Positions 24,787 to 35,095 are shown, counted from the first letter of the stretch. The stretch is DNA of 64,000 nucleotides from Alkalihalobacillus sp. TS-13 (GCF_019720915.1 NZ_JAHKSI010000001.1:1922001-1986000); one strand, 5' to 3'. Made by a program: numbers and translations. Notes: generated by a model from the letters alone, not told the origin.

Positions 24787-25632
24787 ATGAAAATGTTTTT
24801 TGCAATCTTAATCATTCTGATAGGGGGATATCTCCTATTTACAGAAGCAAAACCAACCTGGTCTTTATTTGGAAGTGGCAAGGATCTCTCAGAAGAGGTA
24901 AAGGGTGCAGATCGGATCAATATTGATGTTTCCGGTATGAATACGAAGATCGTTCCTGAAAAAAGAAGCGATCTGAGAGTAGAATTAGATGGTAAAGGAG
25001 ATGTAGATCTCACTCGCCGCGGTGATGACATCAAAGTAAAAGCGAGAAAAGGATGGTTCAACTGGTTTGGATTCGATAGAACCAAGCTGATCATACACAT
25101 ACCCGAGGATTACGATCAAGAACTTGAACTGCATAATGGATCGGGTAATTTAACCTTTTATGGTCCATCAGACCAAATGAAGTTGAAATCCTTAAAGGTC
25201 GAAATTAATTCAGGAAACTTGAAGCTAGAAAATATTCATGCAAAGAAGTTCAGCCATGATGCTTCGTCAGGTAATGTAGATGTAAAAAATCTGAAAACAG
25301 ACCAAGGGACATTCGATATCAGTTCCGGGAATGTAAAAATCAAGAACTATACGGGGGCATTGTCTGCAGATTTATCTTCAGGTAAATTAGACGTTCAGAT
25401 GGATGAACTGACTGGAGACATTGATGTTAAGATAAGTTCCGGATCAGCTGAATTGGACCTTCCAAAAGATGCTGGATTCAAGGTGAAAGGAAAAGTAAGC
25501 AGCGGACATATCGATTGTCATTTCCCATTGGAAAATGAAATTTCTGATCGAAAAAGAATAGAAGGGATTCATGGCTCTGGAGATCACCGTGTCGATCTCT
25601 CTGTATCCAGTGGCCATATCAAAATTCATTAA
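24787..25632 (+). CDS. DUF4097 family (LiaG/YvlB-like) repetitive surface protein
   Basis: 281 aa. One N-terminal membrane helix (MFFAILIILIGGYLLF) without a clear cleavage site. The rest is a beta-helix-like repeat with the recurring unit SSGN/SSGK-hydrophobic (for example DASSGNVDVKNL, DISSGNVKIKNY, DLSSGKLDVQMD) about every 20 residues, the mark of DUF4097 putative adhesins. It probably faces the outside, anchored in the membrane. It is not in the B. subtilis order here, so it is an insertion. Function unknown; relatives are linked to envelope stress. Confidence 0.8.
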   Translation: MKMFFAILIILIGGYLLFTEAKPTWSLFGSGKDLSEEVKGADRINIDVSGMNTKIVPEKRSDLRVELDGKGDVDLTRRGDDIKVKARKGWFNWFGFDRTKLIIHIPEDYDQELELHNGSGNLTFYGPSDQMKLKSLKVEINSGNLKLENIHAKKFSHDASSGNVDVKNLKTDQGTFDISSGNVKIKNYTGALSADLSSGKLDVQMDELTGDIDVKISSGSAELDLPKDAGFKVKGKVSSGHIDCHFPLENEISDRKRIEGIHGSGDHRVDLSVSSGHIKIH

Positions 25633-25697
25633 GGCTGTATTCTAATAATTTGTTGCTTATGAACTCTATTTGATATAGAGGTCAAAAAAACCGGTAA

Positions 25698-25942
25698 GCA
25701 GTGTAAATATATGAGACTCCTGCGGGAAAAGCGAGCCAAGCGAGACCCCGGAGCGCGGAACTCGCGAGGAGGCTTGCGGAAGTAGGAAAATGTAAGGATA
25801 TGAGGTCTAGCTCAGCGACCAATCACTTGGATCACTTCAAACTTCCTGCGGCGGCGACAGCCTCCTCGTCAGTTTTCCAGTGCACTGCGTTCCTGACCGG
25901 GTCGCTTCCGCTTTTCTAGCCCGCGGAAAGCGAGTATATTTC
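25698..25942 (+). repeat. R1 dispersed repeat (full core copy)
   Basis: Starts GAGACTCCTGCGGGAAAAGC, includes CGGAACTCGCGAGGAGGCTT and the GTCTAGCTCAGCGACCAATC module, and ends CCGCGGAAAGCGAGTATATT. Fills the gap after the DUF4097 gene. Confidence 0.8.
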
Positions 25943-26055
25943 CACACCATTACATGGAATTATGAAAAACAACAATCTTTACTATTAGAGTCATCAGTAA
26001 AAATCAAGAAACTGCTCTGTTTTAAGTGACATGGAAAAAAGATAGGAGAGTTTTT

Positions 26056-26661
26056 ATGATTGATATGATTGAAAAGAAAGTAAACATCCCTAGTTATCCG
26101 CAGCCACAACTTCGACGTAATTTAGTTTTGACGGGATATGCTGTATTCATTTGGTCAATAGCCTATATGTTGCCTCATCTTTATTGGGCTTTAGGTGGAA
26201 CAATCGGTTTATCCTTGCTGAAGGAATCTGTAGCAGAAACAGCTTTTTGGGAAATGATAAACTGGGTAGCATCAGGATTCCTAACAGCTGCTGGACTCGT
26301 AGGTATTGCATTCATCTATCTTAGGAAACAAAAAGTCATTAGCTATTTGCTGCTCGGAATAGCCTTATTTGGATGTTCGATAGCGACTTCCCATGGGATA
26401 TATGGGCTCTTCTACCGGATATTTCAAATTACAGGTGTAGTCGAGTTGGAATCTGGATCGTTTAATGTTAATGAACATTTGTTTATAGTGTGGGATCTTT
26501 TGTTATTCGAACCGTGGTTTATGATTGAGGGAGTTTTATTTGGCTTCCTTGGTTGGTTTTACATTAACAAGTCACGAAACAGGCGAATCTGGTTAATGCT
26601 CTGTACAGTTGGCATCATCTTCGGTTTAGTTTCAGGTCTGTTAGGTGTACGGTTTGCATAA
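26056..26661 (+). CDS. DUF3995-like multi-pass membrane protein
   Basis: 201 aa from the ATG at 26056 (AGGAGAG 6 bases upstream). Five hydrophobic segments, including AVFIWSIAYMLPHLYWALGG and a C-terminal IWLMLCTVGIIFGLVSG. The pattern resembles DUF3995 proteins; function unknown. Not part of the B. subtilis order at this place. Confidence 0.65.
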   Translation: MIDMIEKKVNIPSYPQPQLRRNLVLTGYAVFIWSIAYMLPHLYWALGGTIGLSLLKESVAETAFWEMINWVASGFLTAAGLVGIAFIYLRKQKVISYLLLGIALFGCSIATSHGIYGLFYRIFQITGVVELESGSFNVNEHLFIVWDLLLFEPWFMIEGVLFGFLGWFYINKSRNRRIWLMLCTVGIIFGLVSGLLGVRFA

Positions 26662-26701
26662 AGAAAATGGAGCATTGACTTTTTATACTCCGCAATGATG
26701 G

Positions 26702-26744
26702 AAAAAAGGACCCGAAAGAAATTAATCATTCTCCGGGTCCTTTT
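26702..26744. terminator. Bidirectional terminator between the membrane protein gene and yrrS
   Basis: GGACCCG paired with CGGGTCC around a 19-base loop; TTTT on + and TTTTTT on -. Confidence 0.75.
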
Positions 26745-26757
26745 CGTGCTATATTTC

Positions 26758-27459
26758 TTATTGATTAGCTGCACCTGGAACACGTTCGACAGACGTTGGT
26801 TTCCAACCTTCACCATCTACCCATTCAAGCATGACGACATAAGGGTTGTCTTTATTTTCGGCTTTACTAACAATACCTTTAGCTGTAGTTGCAGATCCAC
26901 CGTTTCCAATCCACCAGTACTCGATTTCATCAGGTGATAGTCCTGTTGCATATTGTAGCGCTTTTTCTTTTTCCTTCCAATCAGTAGTACCTTTTTCGAA
27001 GCTTGATTGATGTGAGTCTTTCTGGACAGTACCTACTGGCTCCCATGCACCATCAGGTCCTGCAGTATCGTCAGAATAGGTCTTATATCCTTCACTATCT
27101 TCACTGCTTCCTTCAGATGCCTCTTCTTCCTCTTTCTCTACAGATGTATCATCTTCTTCCTTAGATTCGCTGTCTGTGTTCGTTTCATTTTCCTTATTTT
27201 CTTCTTCGGCAGCTTGCTCATTTGAAGAATCATTATTGCTCGATTCATCTGAGTTCTCATCTGTTTCAGGTACAGATGCTGTATTATCTTGATTCTGCTG
27301 TTTTTCAGTAGCGGATTCATCGTCACCTAAAAGCATACTTGCTCCTACGGCAAGGATCCCAATGAAGACGACACCGATCAATATATTCAATATAAGTGTT
27401 TGCTTTTTACTTTTTTGTGTTCGTTTATACCTCGAGTTGGTTGAAAAATTATCTCTCAT
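26758..27459 (-). CDS. yrrS: YrrS-like membrane-anchored protein (DUF1510)
   Basis: 233 aa. A basic N-terminus (RYKRTQKSKKQ) precedes one membrane helix (LILNILIGVVFIGILAVGASML, about 23-44). A long acidic, low-complexity linker rich in E, D, S and N (about 50-125) leads to a folded C-terminal DUF1510 domain with TDWKEKEKALQYATGLSPDE. Predicted topology is N-in, with the domain outside. In B. subtilis yrrS is co-transcribed with pbpI; here a divergent KTSC gene separates the two. Confidence 0.85.
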   Translation of the reverse strand: MRDNFSTNSRYKRTQKSKKQTLILNILIGVVFIGILAVGASMLLGDDESATEKQQNQDNTASVPETDENSDESSNNDSSNEQAAEEENKENETNTDSESKEEDDTSVEKEEEEASEGSSEDSEGYKTYSDDTAGPDGAWEPVGTVQKDSHQSSFEKGTTDWKEKEKALQYATGLSPDEIEYWWIGNGGSATTAKGIVSKAENKDNPYVVMLEWVDGEGWKPTSVERVPGAANQ

Positions 27460-27523
27460 GGTCTCCCCTCCAATCCTACATATTATTCTACCACTCTACA
27501 TTGTTTCGATGAAGGATTATTTT

Positions 27524-27552
27524 TTGTACCGTACAAGAAAATATTGTATAAT
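27524..27552 (+). promoter_or_regulatory. Sigma-A promoter of the KTSC gene
   Basis: TTGTAC (27524-27529), 17 bp, TATAAT (27547-27552). Confidence 0.65.
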
Positions 27553-27649
27553 CAATAGTGTGAATATTTGTAATTTTTAAACTAGTTTTGTCGTTAAAAA
27601 GGATTTTCTCCATAACATGGCTAATAGTATTGATAAGGAGGGGAAATGT

Positions 27650-27886
27650 ATGCAGTTTACAACTTTTCATTCAGAAGAATGGAATCTGAAAACGTTTCAT
27701 ACGATTGGCTATCAAAAAGACACGCAAACGTTACATGTCTGTTTACATGATGGTTCGACTCTAGAAGTGTTCGATGTTTCTGAACAGAGGCTCTTTGAAT
27801 TCATCCTGGCGCCTTACAAAGAACAGCATCTTCAGGACCACTTGCTCCCCAACCACGAAGTGAAAGTCGTACAACCCAAAGCATAA
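27650..27886 (+). CDS. KTSC-domain-like small protein
   Basis: 78 aa from the ATG at 27650 (AAGGAGG 8 bases upstream). The pattern TIGYQKDTQTLHVCLHDGSTLEVFDV followed by a conserved Y/F and a small helix (read in parts) resembles the KTSC domain. Role unknown. Confidence 0.6.
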   Translation: MQFTTFHSEEWNLKTFHTIGYQKDTQTLHVCLHDGSTLEVFDVSEQRLFEFILAPYKEQHLQDHLLPNHEVKVVQPKA

Positions 27887-27897
27887 CATACACTCGC

Positions 27898-29664
27898 TCA
27901 GTCTGGTTGTTGTTGTGCTTCATACAACTGTTGAACAATCTGCGCAAATGTTTTGTTCGTAGCAGTTTCTGTTTCTGCTGCATCCAGGTCAACAACGACC
28001 AGCGCGTATTTTGGATCATCAGCAGGAAAGTAACCCGCAAACCACTTATTGTACACTTTCTGACCCTTTTCACCTTTTTCAGCGGTACCCGATTTTCCTG
28101 CTACAGCCCAAGGCAATTGACTGAAAGAACCATGTCCAGTTCCATTTGGATCAGCGACAACTCCCTTCAATAATTTCTGAAGCTCTTTGATCGTATAGCG
28201 AGATAAAGTATCACCAGCTATTTCTTTCTCCTTAAAATCTGCAAGTGTCGTTCCGTTCTTATATAAAACAGAATGAGCTGCGCGCACTTGTTTTTTTGTG
28301 CCTCCTCTTGCAATCGTCGCCATCATATTCGCCACCGAAAGTGGAGAAACACGTACATTCAACTGACCGATAGCGGTTTGGGAAATTGCACGAGAAACAT
28401 TTTTATCCTGTCCATCATTCCATATCACGTTTGGTTGTTCGCCTGGATAGTGCTTGAAACTCTCAAAATGAAACACATCTCCTGTCCATCCTGAAAATGC
28501 AGTAAGTCCTAATTTAGCGGCATATTCATCAGTGATATCTTTGTCATTTTCCATTATTTCGTTTAGTAAGGTCGCAAAGGTATTGTTACAACTCTGATAA
28601 AAGCTTTCTTTAAAGGTTAAATTGCCTAAATCACGTTGCTCCTGCCCCTCATTATAGGTGTTTCTACTGCAATCAAAGACACGATCCGGGTCAGTCGATA
28701 GATGATCTTCTTCGATAGCAGCTGCTGCTGTGACAATTTTAAAAACAGAACCCGGAAAGTGTGTCTCTAGCATTTTATTTGCTGTGCCTTCAGCTAAAGG
28801 ATTTGAATGTGGTGGCAATGGTCGGCTGGACATAGCAAGCACATCACTTGAATCTACATCCAATAGGACCGCACCACCCTTTGTAATCTTGAATTGATCA
28901 AATGCGTCTTCTACGATGCGCTGAGCATTTGGATCCAAAGTTGTCCTTAGGGTTACAGGATAGAACGGGTTAGACGGTGCTGTATATTTGACATCAAAAC
29001 CGAAAAGTGGCCTTCCGGACTGTTCAACATGATAAATAAGCTTCGATTCTCCTTCTGAAATCAAAAAAGGATCGAAAGCTGCCTGTATTCCGTTGACCCC
29101 TATTTTGGTTGATATACTTATTAGACCTTTGTCTATACGTTCAGGGTATTTTTCACGTAACATCCCAGGGTTTTCACGTACTGAACCAATGAAATGTTTT
29201 GCAAAGGTGTTTTCTTCATTTATTGAGAGCATTTGGCCGAATGCACCCTGAATCATCAGATCATTCACATGTTCAACTGTTTCACGTGTGATGTCTTCAT
29301 TTTTGATTACAAGAGGATCTTTCCTGCCCTCCAATTTACTCTTCAATTCAAACGTCGAACGGTTGACGAGCGGAGATAATTTCTTAAGTGCATCTTCATC
29401 TTCTTTTAAAAACGGAAAAAGGATGACAGAAGGTTCATGCACTTCCGCCAAGAGTTCACCATAGCGGTCCTGCATCTTCCCTCTCCCATCATCTAAAGCG
29501 ATCGAGTGTATACGTTGTTTGACACTTTCTTCAATCAGATTTACCTGGTATTTTGAAAACGATCGTGTATCGACCAATTGGATATGTGCTAGTCTGCCGA
29601 TAAGCACGGCCAATACGATACTGAATACGATTAAAACATAATAATGCCGCTTCGGATTGTTCAT
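27898..29664 (-). CDS. pbpI: Penicillin-binding protein (class B transpeptidase), PbpI-like
   Basis: 588 aa. One N-terminal membrane anchor (YYVLIVFSIVLAVLIGRLAHI), a PBP dimerisation domain (about 50-200) and a transpeptidase domain. Catalytic motifs: SVFK (SxxK, in the segment FPGSVFKIVT), SCN (SxN, in YQSCNNTFAT) and KSGTA (KTG-type, in VAGKSGTAEK). Length and place match PbpI (YrrR), a minor PBP linked to sporulation in B. subtilis. RBS GAGGTGGGG. It links peptidoglycan peptides outside the membrane. Confidence 0.92.
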   Translation of the reverse strand: MNNPKRHYYVLIVFSIVLAVLIGRLAHIQLVDTRSFSKYQVNLIEESVKQRIHSIALDDGRGKMQDRYGELLAEVHEPSVILFPFLKEDEDALKKLSPLVNRSTFELKSKLEGRKDPLVIKNEDITRETVEHVNDLMIQGAFGQMLSINEENTFAKHFIGSVRENPGMLREKYPERIDKGLISISTKIGVNGIQAAFDPFLISEGESKLIYHVEQSGRPLFGFDVKYTAPSNPFYPVTLRTTLDPNAQRIVEDAFDQFKITKGGAVLLDVDSSDVLAMSSRPLPPHSNPLAEGTANKMLETHFPGSVFKIVTAAAAIEEDHLSTDPDRVFDCSRNTYNEGQEQRDLGNLTFKESFYQSCNNTFATLLNEIMENDKDITDEYAAKLGLTAFSGWTGDVFHFESFKHYPGEQPNVIWNDGQDKNVSRAISQTAIGQLNVRVSPLSVANMMATIARGGTKKQVRAAHSVLYKNGTTLADFKEKEIAGDTLSRYTIKELQKLLKGVVADPNGTGHGSFSQLPWAVAGKSGTAEKGEKGQKVYNKWFAGYFPADDPKYALVVVDLDAAETETATNKTFAQIVQQLYEAQQQPD

Positions 29665-29756
29665 GTGAGCCCCACCTCACCAACCATTCTCGCCCGAAAC
29701 AACTTTTTTAAAACAATACTCTTTTTATTCTTGGTATTGTTCGTTTTTATTATTGA

Positions 29757-30228
29757 TTTCTTTCGCTCCCTTTCCGTGGGCAAACGAAAAGCGGAAGCGA
29801 CCCGTTTAGTCACGCAGGTCACTAGAAAACTAACGAGGAGGGCTCGAACCAAACAAAGACTTGGTTCTACGTGGGCTCCCACATAAGGTGTTAATCAATG
29901 TGTCGACCGCCACAGGAAGGTTGAAGTGATCCAAGTGATTGGTCGCTGAGCTGACATCATTTCTTTGCAATTTCCTACTACCGCGAGCCTCCTCACTAGC
30001 TTTCCTTATGCTGGCTTCGACGTTCACCACAGGACGTACTTGTACAGGATGTACTGACTTCGACGTTCACCATAGGACGTGGTGGTATTTAGTCGAAGTT
30101 CATTATTATAGTCGAAGATCCATAATTCGCTGCGGGGTCTCGCCAGGCTCACTTTTCCCGCAGGAGTGTCGCGAATATCGGTTAAATGAACGTTTTATAA
30201 AATCAACATTAATCATTACTATAGACAA
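29757..30228 (-). repeat. R1 dispersed mosaic repeat (longest copy)
   Basis: Reverse orientation. Modules: CCCTTTCCGTGGGCAAACGA, AAGCGGAAGCGACCCGTTTA, an AACCAAACAAAGACTTGGTT hairpin, the GAAGTGATCCAAGTGATTGG module, twice GACTTCGACGTTCACCA or similar, and CTCACTTTTCCCGCAGGAGT. Lies between pbpI and the beta-lactamase-like pseudogene. Confidence 0.8.
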
Positions 30229-30241
30229 AAAATAGAATGAA

Positions 30242-31244
30242 TTATTCTTCCATTATCCTCTCTTTTTGTAATAAATGCTCCTTTACCTTTTCGAAAATAG
30301 CAAAAGAATTTACTTTCTCATTGTTCCATAACATGATGACGTTAAGCTTCTCATCTGATATTGCCAGATTTCTGAACGAAATCCAGGTGTTCCCCCACCA
30401 ATGAGTCTGAAATTTGGTCCCAGGAACCAACCATATCCATATTTCAAATTTGGATCCCAACTGGTAGTTATATATGAAGTAAACATTTTTTCGTAGGATG
30501 CCTCAGATAATATCTTTTTACTTAGGAGCGCATCACACCATTTATTCAAATCGCGAACAGTTGAATAAAGTTCACCTGGTGCATCAATTATACTTAATTT
30601 GTCATGATCTGCATTTATCAATTTTCCGTTTTCGATAGAATGACCAAGCGCTCATTTTGGATTAATCAGTTTAGGGTTGTCTATACCTGTATCATTCATT
30701 TTAAGAGGTGTGAAGAAAAGTTCATTAAGTAATTCTTCAAAAGTCATACCCGATACACTTTCCATGATGTAACCCATCAGGATGAAGCCTGTGCTATGTA
30801 ACTCCATTTTTGCCCGGGCTCGAATAATTGCTCCTGACCTGCAAAACATGCAAGAAAATCTCCTTCTTCAGTCTGGAGTTTATACATTTCATAACGAAGA
30901 TTTGGAACAGCATAAATATCATATAATCCTGAAGTATGGTTGAGAAGATGATAGAGAGTAATCTTTGGGTGGAGCTTTTTCAATTCTTTTATGTATGTCT
31001 CAGGAGCATCATATAAATTCAGTAGTCCTTTCTCTTCCAGCTTCAATGCAGCAGCAGCGATGAACATTTTGGTCTCAGAGGCGATATGGAATTTAGTTTC
31101 GAGTGTATTAGGTACATCTAGTTGTATACTGGCTTTACCATAGGCCTTTTCGAAAATCACATTATGATCTTTTGAGATTAAGATTGCCCCGCTTAAATGA
31201 TGCTCTATCTCATAATTCCTCAGAGTTTCTTCAATTGCTTCCAT
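30242..31244 (-). pseudogene. Broken serine beta-lactamase-like (class C family) hydrolase
   Basis: The frame from the ATG at 31244 (AAGGAGGAATTC upstream) is open to about 30800 and encodes EHHLSGAILISKDHNVIFEK and HLLNHTSGLYD. It then shifts at the YSN motif (WSY before HSTGFILMGYI in the next frame), meets an in-frame TGA after DNPKLINPK, and shifts again after GGGTPGFRSEIW, ending at 30242. Three lesions in a gene of about 330 codons make it non-functional. The SxxK nucleophile region reads ASETKMF, with ETK in place of the usual xxK context. Inserted between greA and pbpI. Confidence 0.8.
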
Positions 31245-31282
31245 GAATTCCTCCTTAAACAAATAGCTGAAAATGAAAATGC

Positions 31283-31316
31283 AAAAAACCCGTTCATCCT
31301 TTTCGACAAACGGGTT
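31283..31316 (-). terminator. Terminator of greA
   Basis: AACCCGTT paired with AACGGGTT, then TTTTTTGC on the - strand. Confidence 0.85.
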
Positions 31317-31327
31317 CATCCATCTAT

Positions 31328-31807
31328 TTAGCCTACTTCTACGATGCGTACGTTCATTTCCCCGCCCGGTGTTTGGACAGCTACTTCATCACCGACAGTG
31401 CGGCCCATTAGGCTTCTAGCCATAGGGGAGTCATTAGAGATCTTACCTTCGAACGGATCTGCCTCAGCACTTCCGACGATTGTGTAAGATTCCTCTTCTC
31501 CATCTGGTAATTCGATGAATTTCACTGATTTACCGATGGACACAACATGCGGATTCTGATCCTGCTCTTCAATGATCTCAGCATTACGGATCATCTTTTC
31601 AAGCTGTTGTATACGAGCTTCTACGAATGCCTGCTCATCTTTCGCAGCATCATACTCAGAGTTCTCAGATAGATCTCCGAAGCTCCTAGCAACCTTGATA
31701 CGTTCAACGACTTCTTTACGTTTTTCCGTTTTCAAGTATTCCAATTCGTTTTCGAGTTTCTGTTTACCCTCTTCAGTCATATAATGTTTCTTTTCTTCTG
31801 CCATCAT
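31328..31807 (-). CDS. greA: Transcription elongation factor GreA
   Basis: 159 aa. N-terminal coiled coil (about 10-78) with the tip segment [20 protein letters not shown], whose acidic residues enter the RNA polymerase channel to stimulate cleavage of backtracked RNA. The C-terminal FKBP-like domain ends with [24 protein letters not shown]. Last gene of the mltG-yrrM-udk-greA run. Confidence 0.97.
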   Translation of the reverse strand: MMAEEKKHYMTEEGKQKLENELEYLKTEKRKEVVERIKVARSFGDLSENSEYDAAKDEQAFVEARIQQLEKMIRNAEIIEEQDQNPHVVSIGKSVKFIELPDGEEESYTIVGSAEADPFEGKISNDSPMARSLMGRTVGDEVAVQTPGGEMNVRIVEVG

Positions 31808-31958
31808 TCTTCACTCCTCTAAAACCTTCTCGTTACCGACTAGTATATGCATTGGAACTAAAGACGTATTAATAAAAAATGTAAGCGTACACATTGTACA
31901 CTATCTGAAATATAAGATATTCATCTCATATTGAAAACAGAGGTGATCGGACCCCCTG

Positions 31959-32600
31959 TTATGATTTCAATATTTCTTTAGTTTCTAGGATCGTATTGAT
32001 TTTCGTCACCATCAGGTCGATCGCCACTCGGTTTTGGCCGCCCTCAGGAATAATGATATCAGCATATCGTTTCGTCGGTTCAATGAATTGATTATGCATC
32101 GGACGAACGACTGTGGTATATTGATCGATTACGGAGTCGATGGTACGTCCACGTTCATTGATATCACGAAGGAGACGTCTAATGATCCGGACATCTGCAT
32201 CAGTATCAACGAATAATTTGATATCCATCAGATCACGCAGCCGTTCGTCCTCTAAAATAAGAATACCTTCTAATATGATAACATCTTTTGGTTCAATTGG
32301 AATTATTTTATCACTTCTTGTGTGTGCTGTATAGTCATAAACAGGTTTTTCAATGGACTCTTTGTTTCTGAGCTTTTCGATATGTTCAATCAATAAATCA
32401 TTATCGAATGCGAGAGGATGGTCATAATTCGTTTCTAGTCTCTCATCCATCGATTTTTCGGATTGGTCCTTATAGTATGCATCCTGTTCAAGAATTAAAA
32501 TCGATTGATCGGCAAACTGCCTGAAGATTTCTTTCGCTACTGTCGTTTTTCCGGATCCTGAACCTCCGGCAACACCAATTACAACTGGTTTCTTACCCAT
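31959..32600 (-). CDS. udk: Uridine kinase
   Basis: 213 aa. P-loop [12 protein letters not shown] (about 9-20) and the NYDHPLAFD substrate segment are diagnostic. Phosphorylates uridine and cytidine in pyrimidine salvage. Lies 13 bases after yrrM. Confidence 0.96.
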   Translation of the reverse strand: MGKKPVVIGVAGGSGSGKTTVAKEIFRQFADQSILILEQDAYYKDQSEKSMDERLETNYDHPLAFDNDLLIEHIEKLRNKESIEKPVYDYTAHTRSDKIIPIEPKDVIILEGILILEDERLRDLMDIKLFVDTDADVRIIRRLLRDINERGRTIDSVIDQYTTVVRPMHNQFIEPTKRYADIIIPEGGQNRVAIDLMVTKINTILETKEILKS

Positions 32601-32613
32601 GCTTCCTTCCCCT

Positions 32614-33273
32614 TTATTCCTTTACTTTATCTTTCAAAATACTAATAGCCATTCCGTCACCAACAGGAAGTATCGTTGTATCGAACCTGGATTGTCCAAT
32701 CAAAAATTCATTGTAATTCCGAATTTTATCCGTCAGCTTCCGAAATCTCCTTGTCTCGATTTCTTCGTTCCCTTTTGCTACGAATCCTCTGAACAAGACA
32801 TTATCACTAACTATTACTCCACTTGATACGAGCATGTTTTCAAATTCCTGAAAGAAACGCTGGTACTGCCCTTTGGCAGCATCTATGAAAATGAAGTCAT
32901 AAGGTCCTTCTTCTTCAATCTCCGAAATTTTCTCAAGTGCATCTCCTTCAATTACGTGAATTGAATCTTGCAATTCAAGTTTTGAAATATTGGCAACTGC
33001 TTGGTCAAACCGCTCTGAATCACGTTCGATGGTTACAACATGACTCTCTGGAGCGGCCTGTACCATCCGGATTGCGGAATATCCAATTGCAGTTCCGATT
33101 TCCAAAATACGCTTCGGTTTATGGAGACGAATAATTTGTAATAGGGCTTCCATTCCTATCAGATCCATAATCGGGACATTTTCTACCCGCGCATCTTCTT
33201 CCATCTGTAAAATTTCTTGCTGTCTATCTGGGATCAATCCTTCAATATAATGTTTCAACTCGTCTGAAATCAT
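32614..33273 (-). CDS. yrrM: O-methyltransferase (YrrM/TrmR type)
   Basis: 219 aa class I SAM methyltransferase, with motif [15 protein letters not shown] (about 55-68) and the metal/substrate segment [14 protein letters not shown]. subtilis YrrM (TrmR) methylates 5-hydroxyuridine at tRNA position 34; the same role is likely here given the synteny. Confidence 0.88.
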   Translation of the reverse strand: MISDELKHYIEGLIPDRQQEILQMEEDARVENVPIMDLIGMEALLQIIRLHKPKRILEIGTAIGYSAIRMVQAAPESHVVTIERDSERFDQAVANISKLELQDSIHVIEGDALEKISEIEEEGPYDFIFIDAAKGQYQRFFQEFENMLVSSGVIVSDNVLFRGFVAKGNEEIETRRFRKLTDKIRNYNEFLIGQSRFDTTILPVGDGMAISILKDKVKE

Positions 33274-33310
33274 GTGGAAGCCTCCTCTTAACCCGGTCTA
33301 TTTTAACATA

Positions 33311-33345
33311 AGAAAAGAGGGAATGCGAGTCTCTCTCATCCCCTC
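33311..33345 (-). terminator. Hairpin after mltG
   Basis: AGAGGGgATG paired with CATtCCCTCT, then TTTTCTT on the - strand; may only partly terminate before yrrM. Confidence 0.6.
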
Positions 33346-33357
33346 TGGTTTCCAATA

Positions 33358-34497
33358 TTATTCTTTGTCTTTATTTGCAAGGTCACGCCACTCTTGAATG
33401 TATTTTTCCTTGATCTTATTATGGTCATCCAAAGTTTTCGCATATAGGACTTCCCCGTTCGGCCGTGCGAAGAAATAATAATTCGCGTTCGGCTCTGGAT
33501 TCACTGCAGCATTGATCGCTGATTCTCCAGGAGCTGAAATCGGTCCGATCGGTAAACCGGACTCATTATAGGTATTGTACGGTGATTCGATTTCTGTGTC
33601 CTTATACGTTACTGTAATTTTCGACTGTTGCTGCGCGTAGGTGACCGTCACATCAGATTGGAGAGGCATCCCTTTTTGAAGACGATTATAAAATACACCT
33701 GAAACTTTGAATCGGTCTTCCTTTTCTTTCGCCTCTTCTTCGATGATGGAAGCTAATGTGAGGATCTCATGAGTCGAATAGCTCGATTCTTGTATCCCTG
33801 CGTTATATTTCGTCACCACTGTGCTCATCTTTTTAACCATCGAATCAATGATGGATTCTAAACTCGGATCTTTCACGTAAAATTCATAGGTTGCTGGAAA
33901 AAGATAGCCTTCGAGTGGCCAAATCACTTTTTCATCCAAGATTTTTTCATCCAATAACGGATATTTTGCAATTAATGATTCAATGAATTTCTTATCTTTC
34001 ATTTTTTCCTGGACTTCATCTTCTGTGTAATCCGTTTGTTCTGCAATTTTGGATACTACTTCATTGATGCGGAGTCCTTCTGGAATACGGACGGTCATTT
34101 CCGCCTCTTTATATACTTTACCGTCTTTCAGAGAATTAATGATGCCTTTCATCTCCATAGATTGGTTAAGTTCATAGTTTCCTGCTTGAAAATCATCTTC
34201 ATTTTTATATTTGACATAGTACTTGAATACGAGTGCGCTTTTGATTACCCCGCTCTCTTCTAATTTTTTCGCTATCGTGCCGGTTGATGTGCCAATTGGT
34301 ATTTCTACTTCTATCGTTTCTTTATTGGAAGCATCAACTGGCTCAAATGCGCCTTTAATATATACGTAGCCACCGATTCCCAGGCCAACGATCGAAAAAA
34401 CCAGGAGTGTAAGTACGGTAAATACGACTCGTCTTACAATCTTTGCTTCCTGATTACGGCGCACAATCGTGTCTTGATCTAGATTTGGTTGAAGCAC
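33358..34497 (-). CDS. mltG: Endolytic murein transglycosylase MltG (YceG-like)
   Basis: 379 aa, GTG start behind AGGGGGG. Cytoplasmic N-terminus, one membrane helix (FTVLTLLVFSIVGLGIGGYVYI, about 27-48), a LysM-like segment, then the YceG catalytic domain. The catalytic glutamate is in LASIIEEEAKEKEDR (about 250-264). Cuts nascent glycan strands at the membrane. Confidence 0.93.
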   Translation of the reverse strand: MLQPNLDQDTIVRRNQEAKIVRRVVFTVLTLLVFSIVGLGIGGYVYIKGAFEPVDASNKETIEVEIPIGTSTGTIAKKLEESGVIKSALVFKYYVKYKNEDDFQAGNYELNQSMEMKGIINSLKDGKVYKEAEMTVRIPEGLRINEVVSKIAEQTDYTEDEVQEKMKDKKFIESLIAKYPLLDEKILDEKVIWPLEGYLFPATYEFYVKDPSLESIIDSMVKKMSTVVTKYNAGIQESSYSTHEILTLASIIEEEAKEKEDRFKVSGVFYNRLQKGMPLQSDVTVTYAQQQSKITVTYKDTEIESPYNTYNESGLPIGPISAPGESAINAAVNPEPNANYYFFARPNGEVLYAKTLDDHNKIKEKYIQEWRDLANKDKE

Positions 34498-34686
34498 CGA
34501 AATATCCCCCCTCTAATACATCTGTTCCATTATACTATAATTCAGTATTGATTCGGCTTAAATTCGTCAATTTTTTTAGATTTTGTCAAAATCAGGATTA
34601 AATGCCGATCAGGTTCTATTTATATTCTGAATGTTGAATTCTAAGAAAGATTAAAATGGATTTAACATTTAAGAGTTAGCCTTTTG

Positions 34687-34731
34687 AAAGGAAGTGAACT
34701 TCGCGGAAATCAACAATAAAAACGAACAAAA
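34687..34731 (+). repeat. R1 end remnant
   Basis: GAAAGGAAGTGAACTTCGCG followed by AAATCAACAATAAAAACG matches only the right-hand end of R1. The rest of the 34498-34745 gap is AT-rich with no gene. Confidence 0.5.
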
Positions 34732-34745
34732 TAATGAATTAACTA

Positions 34746-34779
34746 AAAAAAGACTGACCACACATTTGTGATCAGCCTT
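34746..34779 (-). terminator. Terminator of yrzB
   Basis: GGCTGATCAC paired with GTGGTCAGTC, then TTTTTTT on the - strand. Confidence 0.85.
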
Positions 34780-34791
34780 CATCATCTTAGT

Positions 34792-35079
34792 TTAGAGTTC
34801 TTCGGATTCTTGGAAAGTGTTCAACATTTCTTCGACCATATCCCATTCTTGATCTGTTTCAATTGGGAAAAGTTCGATATCATCATCTTTTTCGCCTTTA
34901 TCTTCGTAACGGAAAGCGAAAACTTCAACATCTTCTTCATCTTCACCATTTTCAACAGGAACAAGTACCATGTACGAACGTTCAGTTGCATCTACATCGA
35001 ACGTAAAGAGTACTTCAAATAAATGTTCCTCTCCATTTTCATCAGGGATGATAATCCGCTCTTTTTCTTCGTCAGACAT
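34792..35079 (-). CDS. yrzB: DUF1292 family acidic protein YrzB
   Basis: 95 aa from the ATG at 35079 (AGAGGTG upstream). The core EERIIIPDENGEEHLFEVLF-type start and YMVLVPVE strand, with many D and E residues, match DUF1292. Function unknown. Conserved next to yrrK and ireB. Confidence 0.92.
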   Translation of the reverse strand: MSDEEKERIIIPDENGEEHLFEVLFTFDVDATERSYMVLVPVENGEDEEDVEVFAFRYEDKGEKDDDIELFPIETDQEWDMVEEMLNTFQESEEL

Positions 35080-35095
35080 TATTAGCACCTCTTTT

